DNA of 48,155 nucleotides from Eubacterium sp. (GTDB taxonomy: Bacteria; Bacillota; Clostridia; Lachnospirales; Lachnospiraceae), in NCBI GenBank assembly GCA_022791495.1, contig JAAVZE010000099.1, positions 1 to 48,155 on the forward strand, written 5' to 3'. Shown here in pieces: positions 1 through 9,040 of this stretch (position 1 is its first letter; each line of letters starts with the position of its first letter). Position numbers and translations under genes: made by a program. Below the pieces are notes generated by a model. It did no database searches, was not told where the DNA came from, and was given only the letters and a program-made list of their open reading frames with translations.

Positions 1-26
1 CCTCTTTATTTCCTGCAAAACTGGCA

Positions 27-126
27 GATAATAAATTATCATTCACCTTTTCTCTCCAACCATAGATAATCCTAAATTATCAACGCCTGGTCATCTATAT
101 CCCCCTCCCGATAATCATCTATTATC
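27..126. promoter_or_regulatory. Three GATAAT/ATTATC dyads upstream of pth
   Basis: Three inverted repeats share the same half-sites: GATAAT-2 bp-ATTATC at 27-40, GATAAT-5 bp-ATTATC at 65-81, and GATAAT-5 bp-ATTATC at 110-126, the last extended to CGATAAT/ATTATCG. Centres are about 40 and 45 bp apart. The half-site matches that of a Fur box, but the spacing differs from the classical Fur 19-mer, so the protein is unknown. They lie upstream of the pth promoter and could serve pth or a gene left of the window. The rest of 1-232 is C-rich on this strand, with no gene seen. Confidence 0.45.
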
Positions 127-150
127 GTTACCAGCCTACCCATTCCCCCC

Positions 151-179
151 TTGCCCCTCTTCCCTCCATATGTTAAAAT
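151..179 (+). promoter_or_regulatory. Candidate promoter of pth
   Basis: TTGCCC (151-156), a 17-bp spacer and TAAAAT (174-179) fit a sigma-A promoter. Transcription would begin near 186, downstream of the in-frame ATG at 170. This supports the ATG at 233 as the real pth start. Confidence 0.45.
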
Positions 180-232
180 ATCTTAAACAGTATCCTAAAC
201 AGAAAACCCAACGAAAGGAAACAGTATCAATC

Positions 233-805
233 ATGAAACTCATCGCAGGACTTGGAAATCCAGGAAGAGACTATGCGGGGACAAGACATAACATCGGCTT
301 TGGTGTGATAACCCGCATTTCAGACCAATATAATATACCGTTGAGCAGCAAAGAGCATAAGGCGGTGTGCGGCAAAGGATTTATCGGGGGAGAGAAAGTG
401 ATTATTGCCCAGCCCCAGACATATATGAATCTGAGCGGAGAAAGTGTCAGGAGTATTGCTGACTATTATAAGATTGAGCCGGAGGATATCATTATTGCCT
501 TTGATGACATTGATCTTGAAGTGGGGCAGCTCCGGGTGAGGAGGAAGGGAAGCGCTGGCGGGCACAATGGGATCAAGAGTATTATTCAGCACCTGGGAAC
601 GAATGAGTTTCCGCGGGTGAAGGTAGGAGTGGGAGCGAAGCCGGAGGGCAGCGACCTGGTGCGCCATGTGCTGGGGAGATTTTCCAAGGAAGATGAGAAG
701 GCTATGGGCGAGGTTCTGGATCTCGCTGTCGAAGCGGTGGAGCTGATCGTAACAGAGGGTGTGGATGCCGCGATGAATCGGTACAATGCCAGGCGGAATT
801 CTTGA
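233..805 (+). CDS. pth: Peptidyl-tRNA hydrolase
   Basis: A 190-residue Pth. It cleaves peptidyl-tRNA released from stalled ribosomes and recycles the tRNA in the cytoplasm. Family signatures are clear: the N-terminal GLGNPG (6-11), TRHNIGF with catalytic His19, the TYMNLSG segment with Asn66, the FDDIDL stretch with conserved Asp91/Asp92, and GSAGGHNG. The start at 233 is chosen because the protein begins MKLIAGLGNPG as in homologues and has an AAAGGA site at 214-219. An upstream in-frame ATG at 170 would add 21 uncharacteristic residues and lies before the likely transcription start. The next genes in the same direction are mfd and a foldase-like lipoprotein, an order I associate with clostridia. 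Length is normal. Confidence 0.96.
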   Translation: MKLIAGLGNPGRDYAGTRHNIGFGVITRISDQYNIPLSSKEHKAVCGKGFIGGEKVIIAQPQTYMNLSGESVRSIADYYKIEPEDIIIAFDDIDLEVGQLRVRRKGSAGGHNGIKSIIQHLGTNEFPRVKVGVGAKPEGSDLVRHVLGRFSKEDEKAMGEVLDLAVEAVELIVTEGVDAAMNRYNARRNS

Positions 806-831
806 TTTTTCCAGGGAAATAATATATAATA

Positions 832-1039
832 ATGATGTTGGGGTCAATAGGTATTTTGCCCCCAACGGATGCTACGGATTGCTCCGTTGTTTCACAACTT
901 CCGCAATCCTTCAAACATTCGAAATCCGCTGATTTACTGTGTAAATCGCTCCTTTCTCATGTTTGGCGGGTCCCAAGTTCAAATGCCTTATCATGCAAGC
1001 ATGAACGGCATTTTGACCTTTTGACCCTGGCATCATCAT
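832..1039. repeat. Palindromic MITE-like element, about 205 bp
   Basis: The ends form an imperfect terminal inverted repeat: ATGATGTTGGGGTCA (832-846) against TGACCCTGGCATCAT (1022-1036), 12 of 15 positions pairing. Inside are three further hairpins: CAACGGA/TCCGTTG (863-889), GATTTAC/GTAAATC (931-947) and a long one at 981-1013 (AAATGCC/GGCATTT enclosing TCATGC/GCATGA). A shorter relative with the same end sequence lies at 18670-18707. No convincing gene is encoded. It occupies most of the pth-mfd gap. It could be a non-autonomous mobile element or a structured RNA; I favour the former. Confidence 0.6.
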
Positions 1040-1111
1040 AATAAGGAAAATAAACCACGGGCGTTACGCTCTGCGGGACTGCTCGAATACTTTCGCACAA
1101 ATGAAAAAGGA

Positions 1112-1140
1112 CGCACAATGAAAAATTGTGCGCTTCTTTT
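1112..1140 (+). terminator. Intrinsic terminator upstream of mfd
   Basis: A perfect 8-bp stem CGCACAAT/ATTGTGCG with a GAAAA loop is followed by CTTCTTTT. It probably ends transcription from pth before mfd. About 80 bp remain before the mfd start for a promoter; I see only a weak candidate there. Confidence 0.6.
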
Positions 1141-1222
1141 GTGCACGGAAATGACACAGAATGGAAATGATATGTATTAAGACTAGACAGGCAGAAGCAC
1201 AGTCAGAAAGGCAGAAGGGAAC

Positions 1223-4200
1223 ATGAACACATTACTCGCACCCCTCCGGGAACTGGAGGAATTTGATCAACTGAATACTTCCATGAAAAAGGGTGAGTTC
1301 CCGGTTCAGTTGGTGGGCTGTATGGATACCCAGAAGAGTCATATGATCGCCGGGGCGGGAGCGGACTGTCGGTTTCGGCTGATCATCACCCACAATGAGG
1401 TCAGGGCGAAAGAACTGGTGGAAGATCTGAAACTGTATGAAGGCAGGGGCAGCGCCGGCGAAGACGGTGAGATTCCGGATACTATGTATTATCCGGCGAA
1501 AGATTTCATTTTTTACAGCGCGGATGTGCACGGACAGGCGATTGTGAAGGAGCGGCTGAAGGTGATCAAAAGATTGATGGAAAAGAAGCCGACTACCATT
1601 GTAACCACTATAGATGGGGGGATGGACTACTGCCTGCCATTTTCCATGTACAAGGATCATAGTATGGAGGTTAAGATCGGGGATGTGCTGGAGCTGGAAG
1701 CCTTCCGCAGCGGTCTGGTTTACATTGGCTACGAAAATGTATCCCAGGTGAGCAAAGAGGGAGAATTTTCCGTGCGGGGCGGCATTATTGATGTATTTCC
1801 ACTGACGGAGGACTGCCCATGCCGTATCGAGCTCTGGGGAGATGAGGTGGACAATATCCGGCGGATCGATGTGGAGAGCCAGAGGTCCGTGGAAAATATC
1901 GAAGAGGTCAGTATCTATCCGGCGACGGAGATATTTCTGGAAGAGGATCAGGTGCTGGAGGGGATGCGCAGGATAGAAGGGGAATTGAAAGAATGCGTGG
2001 CCAAATTTAAGGAAGAGGGAAAAGTAGAAGAAGCTGCCAGGCTGCGGGAAAATGTAGAGAACTTCCGGGAAAATTATCAGATTTATCATGGACTGGTAAA
2101 TCTGGAAAGCTATGTGAGTTATTTTACCGGGGAGGTACAGTCCTTTTTTGACTATTTTGCCGGGGAGGACGTGCGGGTGTTTGTGGATGAGCCCAGCCGG
2201 TGTGTGGAAAAGGGCGAGGCGGTGGAGTTTGAATTTCGTGAGAGCATGGTGAGCCGGCTCGAAAAGGGATATATTCTGCCGACCCAGATGGAAGTTTTAT
2301 TTTCACTGCCCATCGTGCTCAAAAAGCTGGGAGATCTGCCGGTGCTTCTGCTCACCACTCTGGATATGGCAGTAAAAGAATTTGCAGTGAGGCGAAAATT
2401 CAATTTTCAGGTGCAGTCGGCGCCTTCCTATAATAACAATTTCTCACTGCTGGCGAAGGATATCCAGCGGTTGAAAAAAAATGGATACCGGATACTGGTG
2501 TTGTCCGGCTCCAGGACGCGGGGCGAGAGACTGTGCCAAGATCTGCAGGATTTCGAGGTGGTCGCATTTTATGGCAGGGATATGGAACATGAACTGCTTC
2601 CGGGAGAGGTCATGATTGCCAAGGGGAACCTGCGGAAGGGGTTTGAGTACCCCAATCTTCGTTTTGTGGTACTTACGGAGGGAGATATTTTTGGCGGGAC
2701 AAAAAAGCCCCGCAAAAGAAAGCCGAAAAAGTATGAGGGTGCAGCGATCCACAGCTTTAATGATTTAAAGATTGGAGATTACGTGGTTCACGAAAATCAC
2801 GGACTTGGTATATATGAGGGCATCGAAAAGATTGAGGTAGACCATATTACAAAGGATTATCTGAAAGTGTCCTATGCCGGTGGGAGCAACCTGTACATTC
2901 CCGCTACTTCCCTGGAACTTTTGCAAAAATATGCTGGAGGCGACGCGGAAAAGGTACCAAAACTTAACCGTTTGAATTCTCCGGAGTGGAAAAAGACCAA
3001 ATCGCGGGTAAAGGGTGCGGTGAAAGAGATTGCCGAAGAGCTGGTGGAACTGTATGCCAGGAGGCAGGCGAGACAGGGACACGCATTTGAAAAGGATACG
3101 GTGTGGCAGAAGGAATTTGAAGAGTTGTTTCCCTACGAAGAGACGGAGGACCAGCTGCGTGCCATCGAGGCGGCGAAGCAGGATATGGAGAGTTCAAGGA
3201 TCATGGACCGTCTGATCTGCGGGGATGTGGGATATGGCAAGACGGAGATCGCTATCCGCGCTGCCTTTAAGGCAGTAATGGATGGAAAGCAGGTGGCGCT
3301 TCTGGTGCCCACGACCATACTTGCGGGACAGCATTACAATACCTTTGTACAGCGGATGCGGGATTTCAGCGTTGAGGTGGGTATGCTGTCCAGACTCAGG
3401 ACGCCAAAGGAAAACCGGGAGACCATCGAAAAGCTGAAAAAGGGCAGGGTGGACATCGTTATCGGAACCCACAAACTTCTTGGGAAAAATGTGGGTTACA
3501 AGGATCTGGGGCTGCTGATCGTGGACGAGGAACAGCGGTTCGGTGTGACCCACAAAGAAAAATTGAAACAGCTGAAAAATGATATCGATGTTCTGACTCT
3601 TACCGCTACGCCGATTCCCCGGACTCTCCATATGAGCCTGGTGGGGATCCGGGATATGAGTGTGCTGGAGGAGGCGCCGGTGGACCGTATGCCGATCCAG
3701 ACCTTTGTCATGGAGAAAAATGGTGAGATCGTCAGAGAGGCAATTCTGAGGGAGATCGGACGGGGCGGCCAGGTATATTATGTATATAACCGGGTTGCCA
3801 ATATGGATATCATTGCCGGAGAGGTGGCGAAGCTGGTGCCGGAGGCAGTGGTCAGCTACGCCCACGGGCAGATGAATGAGCGGGAACTGGAAAATACAAT
3901 GTTTTCCTTCGTCAATGGTGAGATTGATGTCCTTGTATCAACTACAATTGTAGAAACGGGTCTGGATATCCCCAATGTCAATACAATTATAATAGACGAA
4001 GCTGATAAACTGGGGCTTTCCCAGCTGTATCAGCTGAGAGGGCGGGTGGGGCGCTCGAACCGGACTGCTTACGCCTTTTTGATGTATAAACGGGATAAAA
4101 TGCTCAAAGAAGTAGCGGAAAAGCGTCTGGCTGCAATAAAAGAGTTTACAGAACTGGGCTCAGGGTTTAAGATATCTATGAGGGACCTGGAAATCCGGGG

Positions 4201-4807
4201 AGCCGGAAACCTTCTGGGGGCTAAACAGCATGGACATATGGAGGCAGTGGGGTACGACTTGTACTGCAAGATGCTGAATGAAGCAGTCAAGCGGCTAAAA
4301 GGCGAGAAGGTGGAGAGTGATGAATTCGAAACTAATATCGATGTAAAGGTAGACGGTTATATTCCGCCGGACTATATTCCGAATGAGTTTCAGAAACTGG
4401 ATGTATATAAGCGGATCGCGGACATTGAGACGATGGCAGAGAAAGACGATATTCTGGATGAATTGATTGACCGCTTTGGGGAGCCGCCCCAGAGTGTGTG
4501 CAATCTGCTGGATATAGCCCTGCTTAAAGTGAAGGCCCATGAAAATTTCATTACTGCTGTGGCAGAGAAGCCAGGCGGAGTACGGATCACGATGTATCCC
4601 CAGGCTGAAGTGGCGCCGGAAAAAATACCGTCTCTTGTGGGCGAATTTGGAAAGCGGCTTCGCTTTGTTCCGGATACAACGCCATATTTTGTATACATTC
4701 CCCAGGAGGACGGAGAACTTTTGGTTCAACTGGATTATGTAATTGATAAAATCGGAGAGATCAAGCGACAGGATAAACAAATGGAGGAGACGCACAATGA
4801 AGAATAG
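1223..4807 (+). CDS. mfd: Transcription-repair coupling factor Mfd
   Basis: A 1194-residue Mfd, the ATP-driven translocase that removes RNA polymerase stalled at DNA lesions and recruits UvrA. The N-terminal third is UvrB-like. An RNA-polymerase-interacting CarD-like domain spans roughly 517-560 (IGDYVVHENHGLGIYEG). The SF2 helicase module follows, with Walker A GDVGYGKT at 667-674 and the DEEQ box at 768-771. Motif TATPIPRTL, the QLRGRVGRS motif and the C-terminal TRCF domain complete the usual architecture. Length is normal. The ATG at 1223 has GAAGGGA just upstream. Its 3' end overlaps the next gene by 11 bp, so the genes downstream are probably translated from the same transcript. Confidence 0.97.
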   Translation: MNTLLAPLRELEEFDQLNTSMKKGEFPVQLVGCMDTQKSHMIAGAGADCRFRLIITHNEVRAKELVEDLKLYEGRGSAGEDGEIPDTMYYPAKDFIFYSADVHGQAIVKERLKVIKRLMEKKPTTIVTTIDGGMDYCLPFSMYKDHSMEVKIGDVLELEAFRSGLVYIGYENVSQVSKEGEFSVRGGIIDVFPLTEDCPCRIELWGDEVDNIRRIDVESQRSVENIEEVSIYPATEIFLEEDQVLEGMRRIEGELKECVAKFKEEGKVEEAARLRENVENFRENYQIYHGLVNLESYVSYFTGEVQSFFDYFAGEDVRVFVDEPSRCVEKGEAVEFEFRESMVSRLEKGYILPTQMEVLFSLPIVLKKLGDLPVLLLTTLDMAVKEFAVRRKFNFQVQSAPSYNNNFSLLAKDIQRLKKNGYRILVLSGSRTRGERLCQDLQDFEVVAFYGRDMEHELLPGEVMIAKGNLRKGFEYPNLRFVVLTEGDIFGGTKKPRKRKPKKYEGAAIHSFNDLKIGDYVVHENHGLGIYEGIEKIEVDHITKDYLKVSYAGGSNLYIPATSLELLQKYAGGDAEKVPKLNRLNSPEWKKTKSRVKGAVKEIAEELVELYARRQARQGHAFEKDTVWQKEFEELFPYEETEDQLRAIEAAKQDMESSRIMDRLICGDVGYGKTEIAIRAAFKAVMDGKQVALLVPTTILAGQHYNTFVQRMRDFSVEVGMLSRLRTPKENRETIEKLKKGRVDIVIGTHKLLGKNVGYKDLGLLIVDEEQRFGVTHKEKLKQLKNDIDVLTLTATPIPRTLHMSLVGIRDMSVLEEAPVDRMPIQTFVMEKNGEIVREAILREIGRGGQVYYVYNRVANMDIIAGEVAKLVPEAVVSYAHGQMNERELENTMFSFVNGEIDVLVSTTIVETGLDIPNVNTIIIDEADKLGLSQLYQLRGRVGRSNRTAYAFLMYKRDKMLKEVAEKRLAAIKEFTELGSGFKISMRDLEIRGAGNLLGAKQHGHMEAVGYDLYCKMLNEAVKRLKGEKVESDEFETNIDVKVDGYIPPDYIPNEFQKLDVYKRIADIETMAEKDDILDELIDRFGEPPQSVCNLLDIALLKVKAHENFITAVAEKPGGVRITMYPQAEVAPEKIPSLVGEFGKRLRFVPDTTPYFVYIPQEDGELLVQLDYVIDKIGEIKRQDKQMEETHNEE

Positions 4808-5798
4808 GTTAAACAGAAGATTTGGTACGGTCTGCAGGAAAATAATCTGCGGAATCGCAGTGGCGGCAGTAGCTTTGGGGACGGCAGCCTGCTCCGATGA
4901 AGGAGAAAACAAGGAGATCGAGGTGCCAAAGGCAGAAAAGGCAGCCGCTGTCACCAATGGAGATCTGAAAAGTGACTCTACAGTGATCGGTGTGGGAGAC
5001 GCTTCGGTAAGTTATGATGAGTACCGGGTATACAGCTGGTTCCTGAAGAACCAGTACGAGGGCGTTCTTTCGGCAGAGGTGTGGGATTATAAACTGGGAG
5101 ATGCCACCGTTGGACAAGCTGCTATCGAGGATATCCTGCGTCTGATCATTCAGATCAAGGTAATGAACAAGGCGGCAGCAGAGCAGGGAGTCGGTCTGGG
5201 GATTGATGAAAAAGAGGACATCGACCACAAGGCAGATCAGTATCTGGCGACAATTCCGCCAGAGGTTCAGCAGGCAAATGGCATCACGAGAGACATCATG
5301 TACCGTATTTTCGAGGAGAATGAAGTGGCAAGGAAGGTATATGATGTGACAACTTCGGCGGCAATTGACAGGAAAGACGTTCAGGCGGCAAAGGTTTTGC
5401 TGCTTCATCTGGAGGCAGATGATACAAACCGGGAGCAGGTCAGAAACCAGGCAAATGCCCTGTCGGCAGAGCTGGGTCAGTACACTGGGAATTTTACTTC
5501 TTTTGTTAAGGACAAAACAGGAAAAGCACCGAAAGAAGTTATTCTTGGCAGCCTGGACAGCCGGACCGGTCTCGCCAGTACCGCTCTTTCCATGCAGCGT
5601 TATACTACCAGCGGTGTGGTGGAGGAAAAAGATGGTTTTTACATCATGTACTGCCTGAAAACAAGTACAGAGAGATTGAACAATACTTATTGGGAGCAGT
5701 ACATTACAGAAGAACAGAACCGGATTTTTCAGACAGCTTATGAGAACTGGGCAGAAAAATATGAGGTGAAGGTAAGCAAGTCACTTCTGGCAAAATAG
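4797..5798 (+). CDS. SurA/PrsA-like foldase lipoprotein
   Basis: A 333-residue exported protein. The N-terminus is basic (MKNRLNRRF), then hydrophobic, ending at Cys32 in a lipobox-like GTAAC, so it is probably a lipoprotein on the outer face of the membrane. The body resembles the SurA_N/parvulin chaperone family: a helical N-terminal region and a C-terminal part (about 195-300) reminiscent of a degenerate parvulin fold. I cannot confirm isomerase residues. It would help fold exported proteins. The start at 4797 is preferred over the in-frame ATG at 4743 because it gives a proper signal peptide and has GGAGGA at 4782-4787. It overlaps mfd by 11 bp and precedes malQ by 19 bp. Confidence 0.72.
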   Translation: MKNRLNRRFGTVCRKIICGIAVAAVALGTAACSDEGENKEIEVPKAEKAAAVTNGDLKSDSTVIGVGDASVSYDEYRVYSWFLKNQYEGVLSAEVWDYKLGDATVGQAAIEDILRLIIQIKVMNKAAAEQGVGLGIDEKEDIDHKADQYLATIPPEVQQANGITRDIMYRIFEENEVARKVYDVTTSAAIDRKDVQAAKVLLLHLEADDTNREQVRNQANALSAELGQYTGNFTSFVKDKTGKAPKEVILGSLDSRTGLASTALSMQRYTTSGVVEEKDGFYIMYCLKTSTERLNNTYWEQYITEEQNRIFQTAYENWAEKYEVKVSKSLLAK

Positions 5799-5817
5799 AG
5801 AAAGAAAAGAGGAGTAA

Positions 5818-7329
5818 ATGATGAGAGCGAGCGGAATACTGCTTCCGGTTTCCAGTCTTCCATCGGAATATGGAATCGGGGCATTTGACAGAAGCGCCTT
5901 TGATTTTGTGGATACACTGGTGAGCGCTGGTCAGAGATACTGGCAGATCCTTCCTATGGGTCCTACCGGTTTTGGGGATTCCCCCTACCAGTCCTTTTCC
6001 ACTTTTGCGGGAAACCCTTACTATATCGCGCTGGATGAACTGGTGCGCAAAGGGTATCTTGCCAAAAGGGATCTAGAGCAGTCTGGACTTTGGGACGATG
6101 GAAAATATGTGGATTATGAAGCTCTTTACAACAAGCGCTTTCCTCTTCTGCGAAGAGCCTATAAAAATAGCGGAATCAAGGAAGATAAAAGCTTTTTGGA
6201 ATTTGTGGAAGCCAATGGAGAATGGCTGCCGGATTATGCGCTTTTTATGGCAGTAAAGGACAGCAAGGGAGGGCAGAGCTTTCTGGAATGGGAGGAAGAA
6301 CTCAAGCGGCGTAAGCCGGAGACGCTGACCCGATATCAGGACGAATACGAAAATGACGTGTATTTTTATATGTTTCTACAGTACGAATTTGATGAGCAGT
6401 GGAGACGGCTGAAGACTTATGCCAATGAAAAAGGGGTGCAGATCATCGGCGATATACCGATTTATGTGGCGCTGGACAGCGCCGACGCCTGGTCACATCC
6501 GGAGCTGTTTCAGTTTACGGAGGATCTGGTACCCAAGGCGGTAGCAGGATGTCCGCCGGACGCTTTTTCGGAGACAGGCCAGCTCTGGGGCAATCCGTTG
6601 TATGACTGGAAGTACCACGAAGAAACAGGATTTGACTGGTGGCTGAAACGGATTGCCCATTGTTTCAAATGGTATGATATGGTACGTATCGATCATTTCC
6701 GGGGGTTTGATGAATATTATGCTATCCCCTATGGAGAACCCACCGCAGTCAATGGCGCATGGAAGCCGGGACCGGGGCTTCGTCTTTTTGAAGTGATGGA
6801 AGAGAAGCTGGGAAAGAGGGAGATTATCGCGGAGGATCTCGGTTTTTTGACAGACAGCGTGCGGAAACTTTTAAAGGATACCGGTTATCCGGGGATGAAA
6901 GTGCTGCAGTTTGCATTTGATTCCAGAGAAGAAAGCGATTATATGCCTCATAATTATACATCGAACTGTGTAGTATACACAGGGACTCATGACAATCAGA
7001 CAACATACGGCTGGTGGGAGGAGATGGCGAAGGAGGACCGGGATGTGGCGCTTCGGTATATGAATCTGCCCACCCGCTTTCTGACGAAGAAAAAGCTCAC
7101 CTGGCAGCTGATCACCATGGCACAGCGCAGCGTGGCAGATCTTTGTGTTATCCCGGCACAGGATTATCTGTGCCTTCCGGCAGAAGCCCGCATCAATACA
7201 CCTTCTACCCTGGGGCAAAACTGGCAGTGGCGCATGGAAAAGGGAGCATTTACAGATGGTTTATGTGAGAAGATCCGGAATATGACCCGACTTTATGGCA
7301 GAATGGGAGCAGGGGAGAAAGAGGTGTGA
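5818..7329 (+). CDS. malQ: 4-alpha-glucanotransferase (amylomaltase, GH77)
   Basis: A 503-residue GH77 enzyme that transfers alpha-1,4-glucan segments between maltodextrins in glycogen or maltose metabolism. Hallmarks, numbered from 5818: the N-terminal SLPSEYGIGAFD, DIPIYVALDSADAW (loop region), the nucleophile Asp292 in RIDHFRGF, the acid/base Glu339 in AEDLGFL, and the transition-state Asp392 in THDNQTTYGWW. Length is typical. The start is one of two adjacent ATGs (5818 or 5821) after GAGGAG. It sits inside the mfd-led operon, between a foldase and two cyclic-di-GMP genes. No functional link to those is obvious, so co-transcription may be a matter of position. Confidence 0.95.
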   Translation: MMRASGILLPVSSLPSEYGIGAFDRSAFDFVDTLVSAGQRYWQILPMGPTGFGDSPYQSFSTFAGNPYYIALDELVRKGYLAKRDLEQSGLWDDGKYVDYEALYNKRFPLLRRAYKNSGIKEDKSFLEFVEANGEWLPDYALFMAVKDSKGGQSFLEWEEELKRRKPETLTRYQDEYENDVYFYMFLQYEFDEQWRRLKTYANEKGVQIIGDIPIYVALDSADAWSHPELFQFTEDLVPKAVAGCPPDAFSETGQLWGNPLYDWKYHEETGFDWWLKRIAHCFKWYDMVRIDHFRGFDEYYAIPYGEPTAVNGAWKPGPGLRLFEVMEEKLGKREIIAEDLGFLTDSVRKLLKDTGYPGMKVLQFAFDSREESDYMPHNYTSNCVVYTGTHDNQTTYGWWEEMAKEDRDVALRYMNLPTRFLTKKKLTWQLITMAQRSVADLCVIPAQDYLCLPAEARINTPSTLGQNWQWRMEKGAFTDGLCEKIRNMTRLYGRMGAGEKEV

Positions 7330-7361
7330 GACGGGATTAGGAAAGGTTGGAAGGTGATAGC

Positions 7362-9008
7362 GTGAGTGACATTTTCAATAATGAACTGTTTGAAGCGTTT
7401 GGGGCGGCATCGGATCATGTTTACATCTATGTATGTGATATGAAGACGAATATTTCCCGCTGGTCCAGGGCTGCCGTGGATTATTTCGGGCTGGCAGGAG
7501 AGTACCTGGAAGATGCGGCGAATGTGTGGGCGCAGCATGTACATCCGGATGACTTGAAAGTTTACACGGAAGATATTGAGGGTGTGTTTTCCGGCAAAAA
7601 CCAATATCATGACTGCCAGTACAGGGCACGAAATGCATCGGGAGGATATGTGTGGGTAGAATGCAAGGGTAGTGTGATCCGGGATGGGGAAGGAAATCCT
7701 ATCATTTTTGCAGGACTTATGACAAGAATAGATGGGCAGAGCAAATACGATTCTCTGACCGGGCTTCTGACGACGCAGGAAATACACCATTTCGATTTTT
7801 CTTCACAGTCCGGAATTGCTCTGTTGATCGGTATGGACGGATTCCGGAAAATTATAAGCAACTACGGATATAACAACGGGGACGAGATTTTAATCAGATT
7901 TTCGCGAGAGATAAGCGATCTGTGCAGGCCCGGATGGAAAGTGCTGCGGTTTAGCGGCGATGAATTTCTTGTTATTGCCTTTGCCTCCAATCTACAGGAA
8001 GTGACGGATTTTTATGAGGAACTATGCCGGAAAACGGATATGATGATTTTGGAAGACGGGCGGAGGGTCGGAATTTCCATATCGGCAGGCGGAGTGCTTT
8101 TTCCCCAGGATGCGGATATCAGAGAAATTTTGATTAATAAACTGGAACACTCGCTGGAGTATGCCAAGAATAACCAGAGGGGAAGTATGGTGTTTTTTTC
8201 GGAGGAGATTGCCAGAAAACATGAGAGGGGGCTGGTTTTACGGGAAGATTTAAAACAGTGTATGAAAAATGATTTTAAAGGGTTTGAATTGTTCTTTCAG
8301 CCATTTATCGATCCAGTGTCCGGCACGATTGCAGGCGGTGAATCTCTTCTGCGTTGGAAAGGAGAGCGGATTAAAGATTCCTATCCGATGGAGTTTGTTA
8401 AGGTTTTAGAGGATTACGGGGATATAAATGAAGTAGGTTTCTGGGTCATGGAGCAGGCCATCAAACAGCAGGCAGCATGGCGCAGTACATATGGAGAGCT
8501 GCAGATAAGCTTTAACGTATCTTATCAGCAGTTTTTAAATGATACTTTTGAGGAAAAGGCGATTTCCTGTGTGGAAAAATATGGGGCAAATCCGAACTAT
8601 ATTATTATAGAGCTTACGGAAAGCTGCCAGGTAGAAGCTCCCCAAGAGCTTGCGGCTATGTTTGGCAGGCTGCGGGAGCGGGGCTTTAAAATGGCGCTGG
8701 ACGATTTTGGAACGGCGTATGCCTCCATGGAGATGTTAAAATGGCTCCCTGTGGATTATATTAAAGTGGAACATTCTTTTATCAGTGAGCTTGCCCAGCC
8801 GGGACACGACATAGATTATGTGATCGTTGACAGTCTGTTGGAAATGTGCAGGCGCCTGGGATATAATTCTATTATAGAAGGCGTGGAGAACAGCAAAGTG
8901 GCGGATATCGTGGGAGAGATGAATGCCACGCTGCTGCAGGGATACCATTATTCCCATCCTGTCTGCCGGAAAGATTTTGAAAAGCTGCTGGTTAGGGACA
9001 GAAAATAG
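7362..9008 (+). CDS. PAS-GGDEF-EAL protein (c-di-GMP turnover)
   Basis: A 548-residue cytoplasmic signalling protein with no membrane segment. A PAS_3-type sensor occupies about 15-120. The GGDEF domain carries SGDEF at 198-202, a single change from the consensus, so synthase activity is uncertain. The EAL domain starts near 300; its signature reads ESLLRW (Glu327), and FNVS, ELTES, DDFG (Asp447, Asp448), EGVE and QGYHYS are kept. The usual KxD is KVE at 468-470. The balance suggests a phosphodiesterase, possibly with altered activity. The GTG at 7362 is preferred because GGAAGG lies 7-8 bases upstream; an in-frame TTG at 7347 has poor spacing. It is 32 bp after malQ and 32 bp before another GGDEF gene. 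Confidence 0.85.
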   Translation: MSDIFNNELFEAFGAASDHVYIYVCDMKTNISRWSRAAVDYFGLAGEYLEDAANVWAQHVHPDDLKVYTEDIEGVFSGKNQYHDCQYRARNASGGYVWVECKGSVIRDGEGNPIIFAGLMTRIDGQSKYDSLTGLLTTQEIHHFDFSSQSGIALLIGMDGFRKIISNYGYNNGDEILIRFSREISDLCRPGWKVLRFSGDEFLVIAFASNLQEVTDFYEELCRKTDMMILEDGRRVGISISAGGVLFPQDADIREILINKLEHSLEYAKNNQRGSMVFFSEEIARKHERGLVLREDLKQCMKNDFKGFELFFQPFIDPVSGTIAGGESLLRWKGERIKDSYPMEFVKVLEDYGDINEVGFWVMEQAIKQQAAWRSTYGELQISFNVSYQQFLNDTFEEKAISCVEKYGANPNYIIIELTESCQVEAPQELAAMFGRLRERGFKMALDDFGTAYASMEMLKWLPVDYIKVEHSFISELAQPGHDIDYVIVDSLLEMCRRLGYNSIIEGVENSKVADIVGEMNATLLQGYHYSHPVCRKDFEKLLVRDRK

Positions 9009-9040
9009 CACATACATAGCTCCACGAAAGGAAGTGCAGA

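Noticed and set aside
1151-1180. Promoter of mfd (ATGACA-18-TATTAA)
   Set aside because: Both boxes and the spacing are poor; not strong enough to list as a feature.
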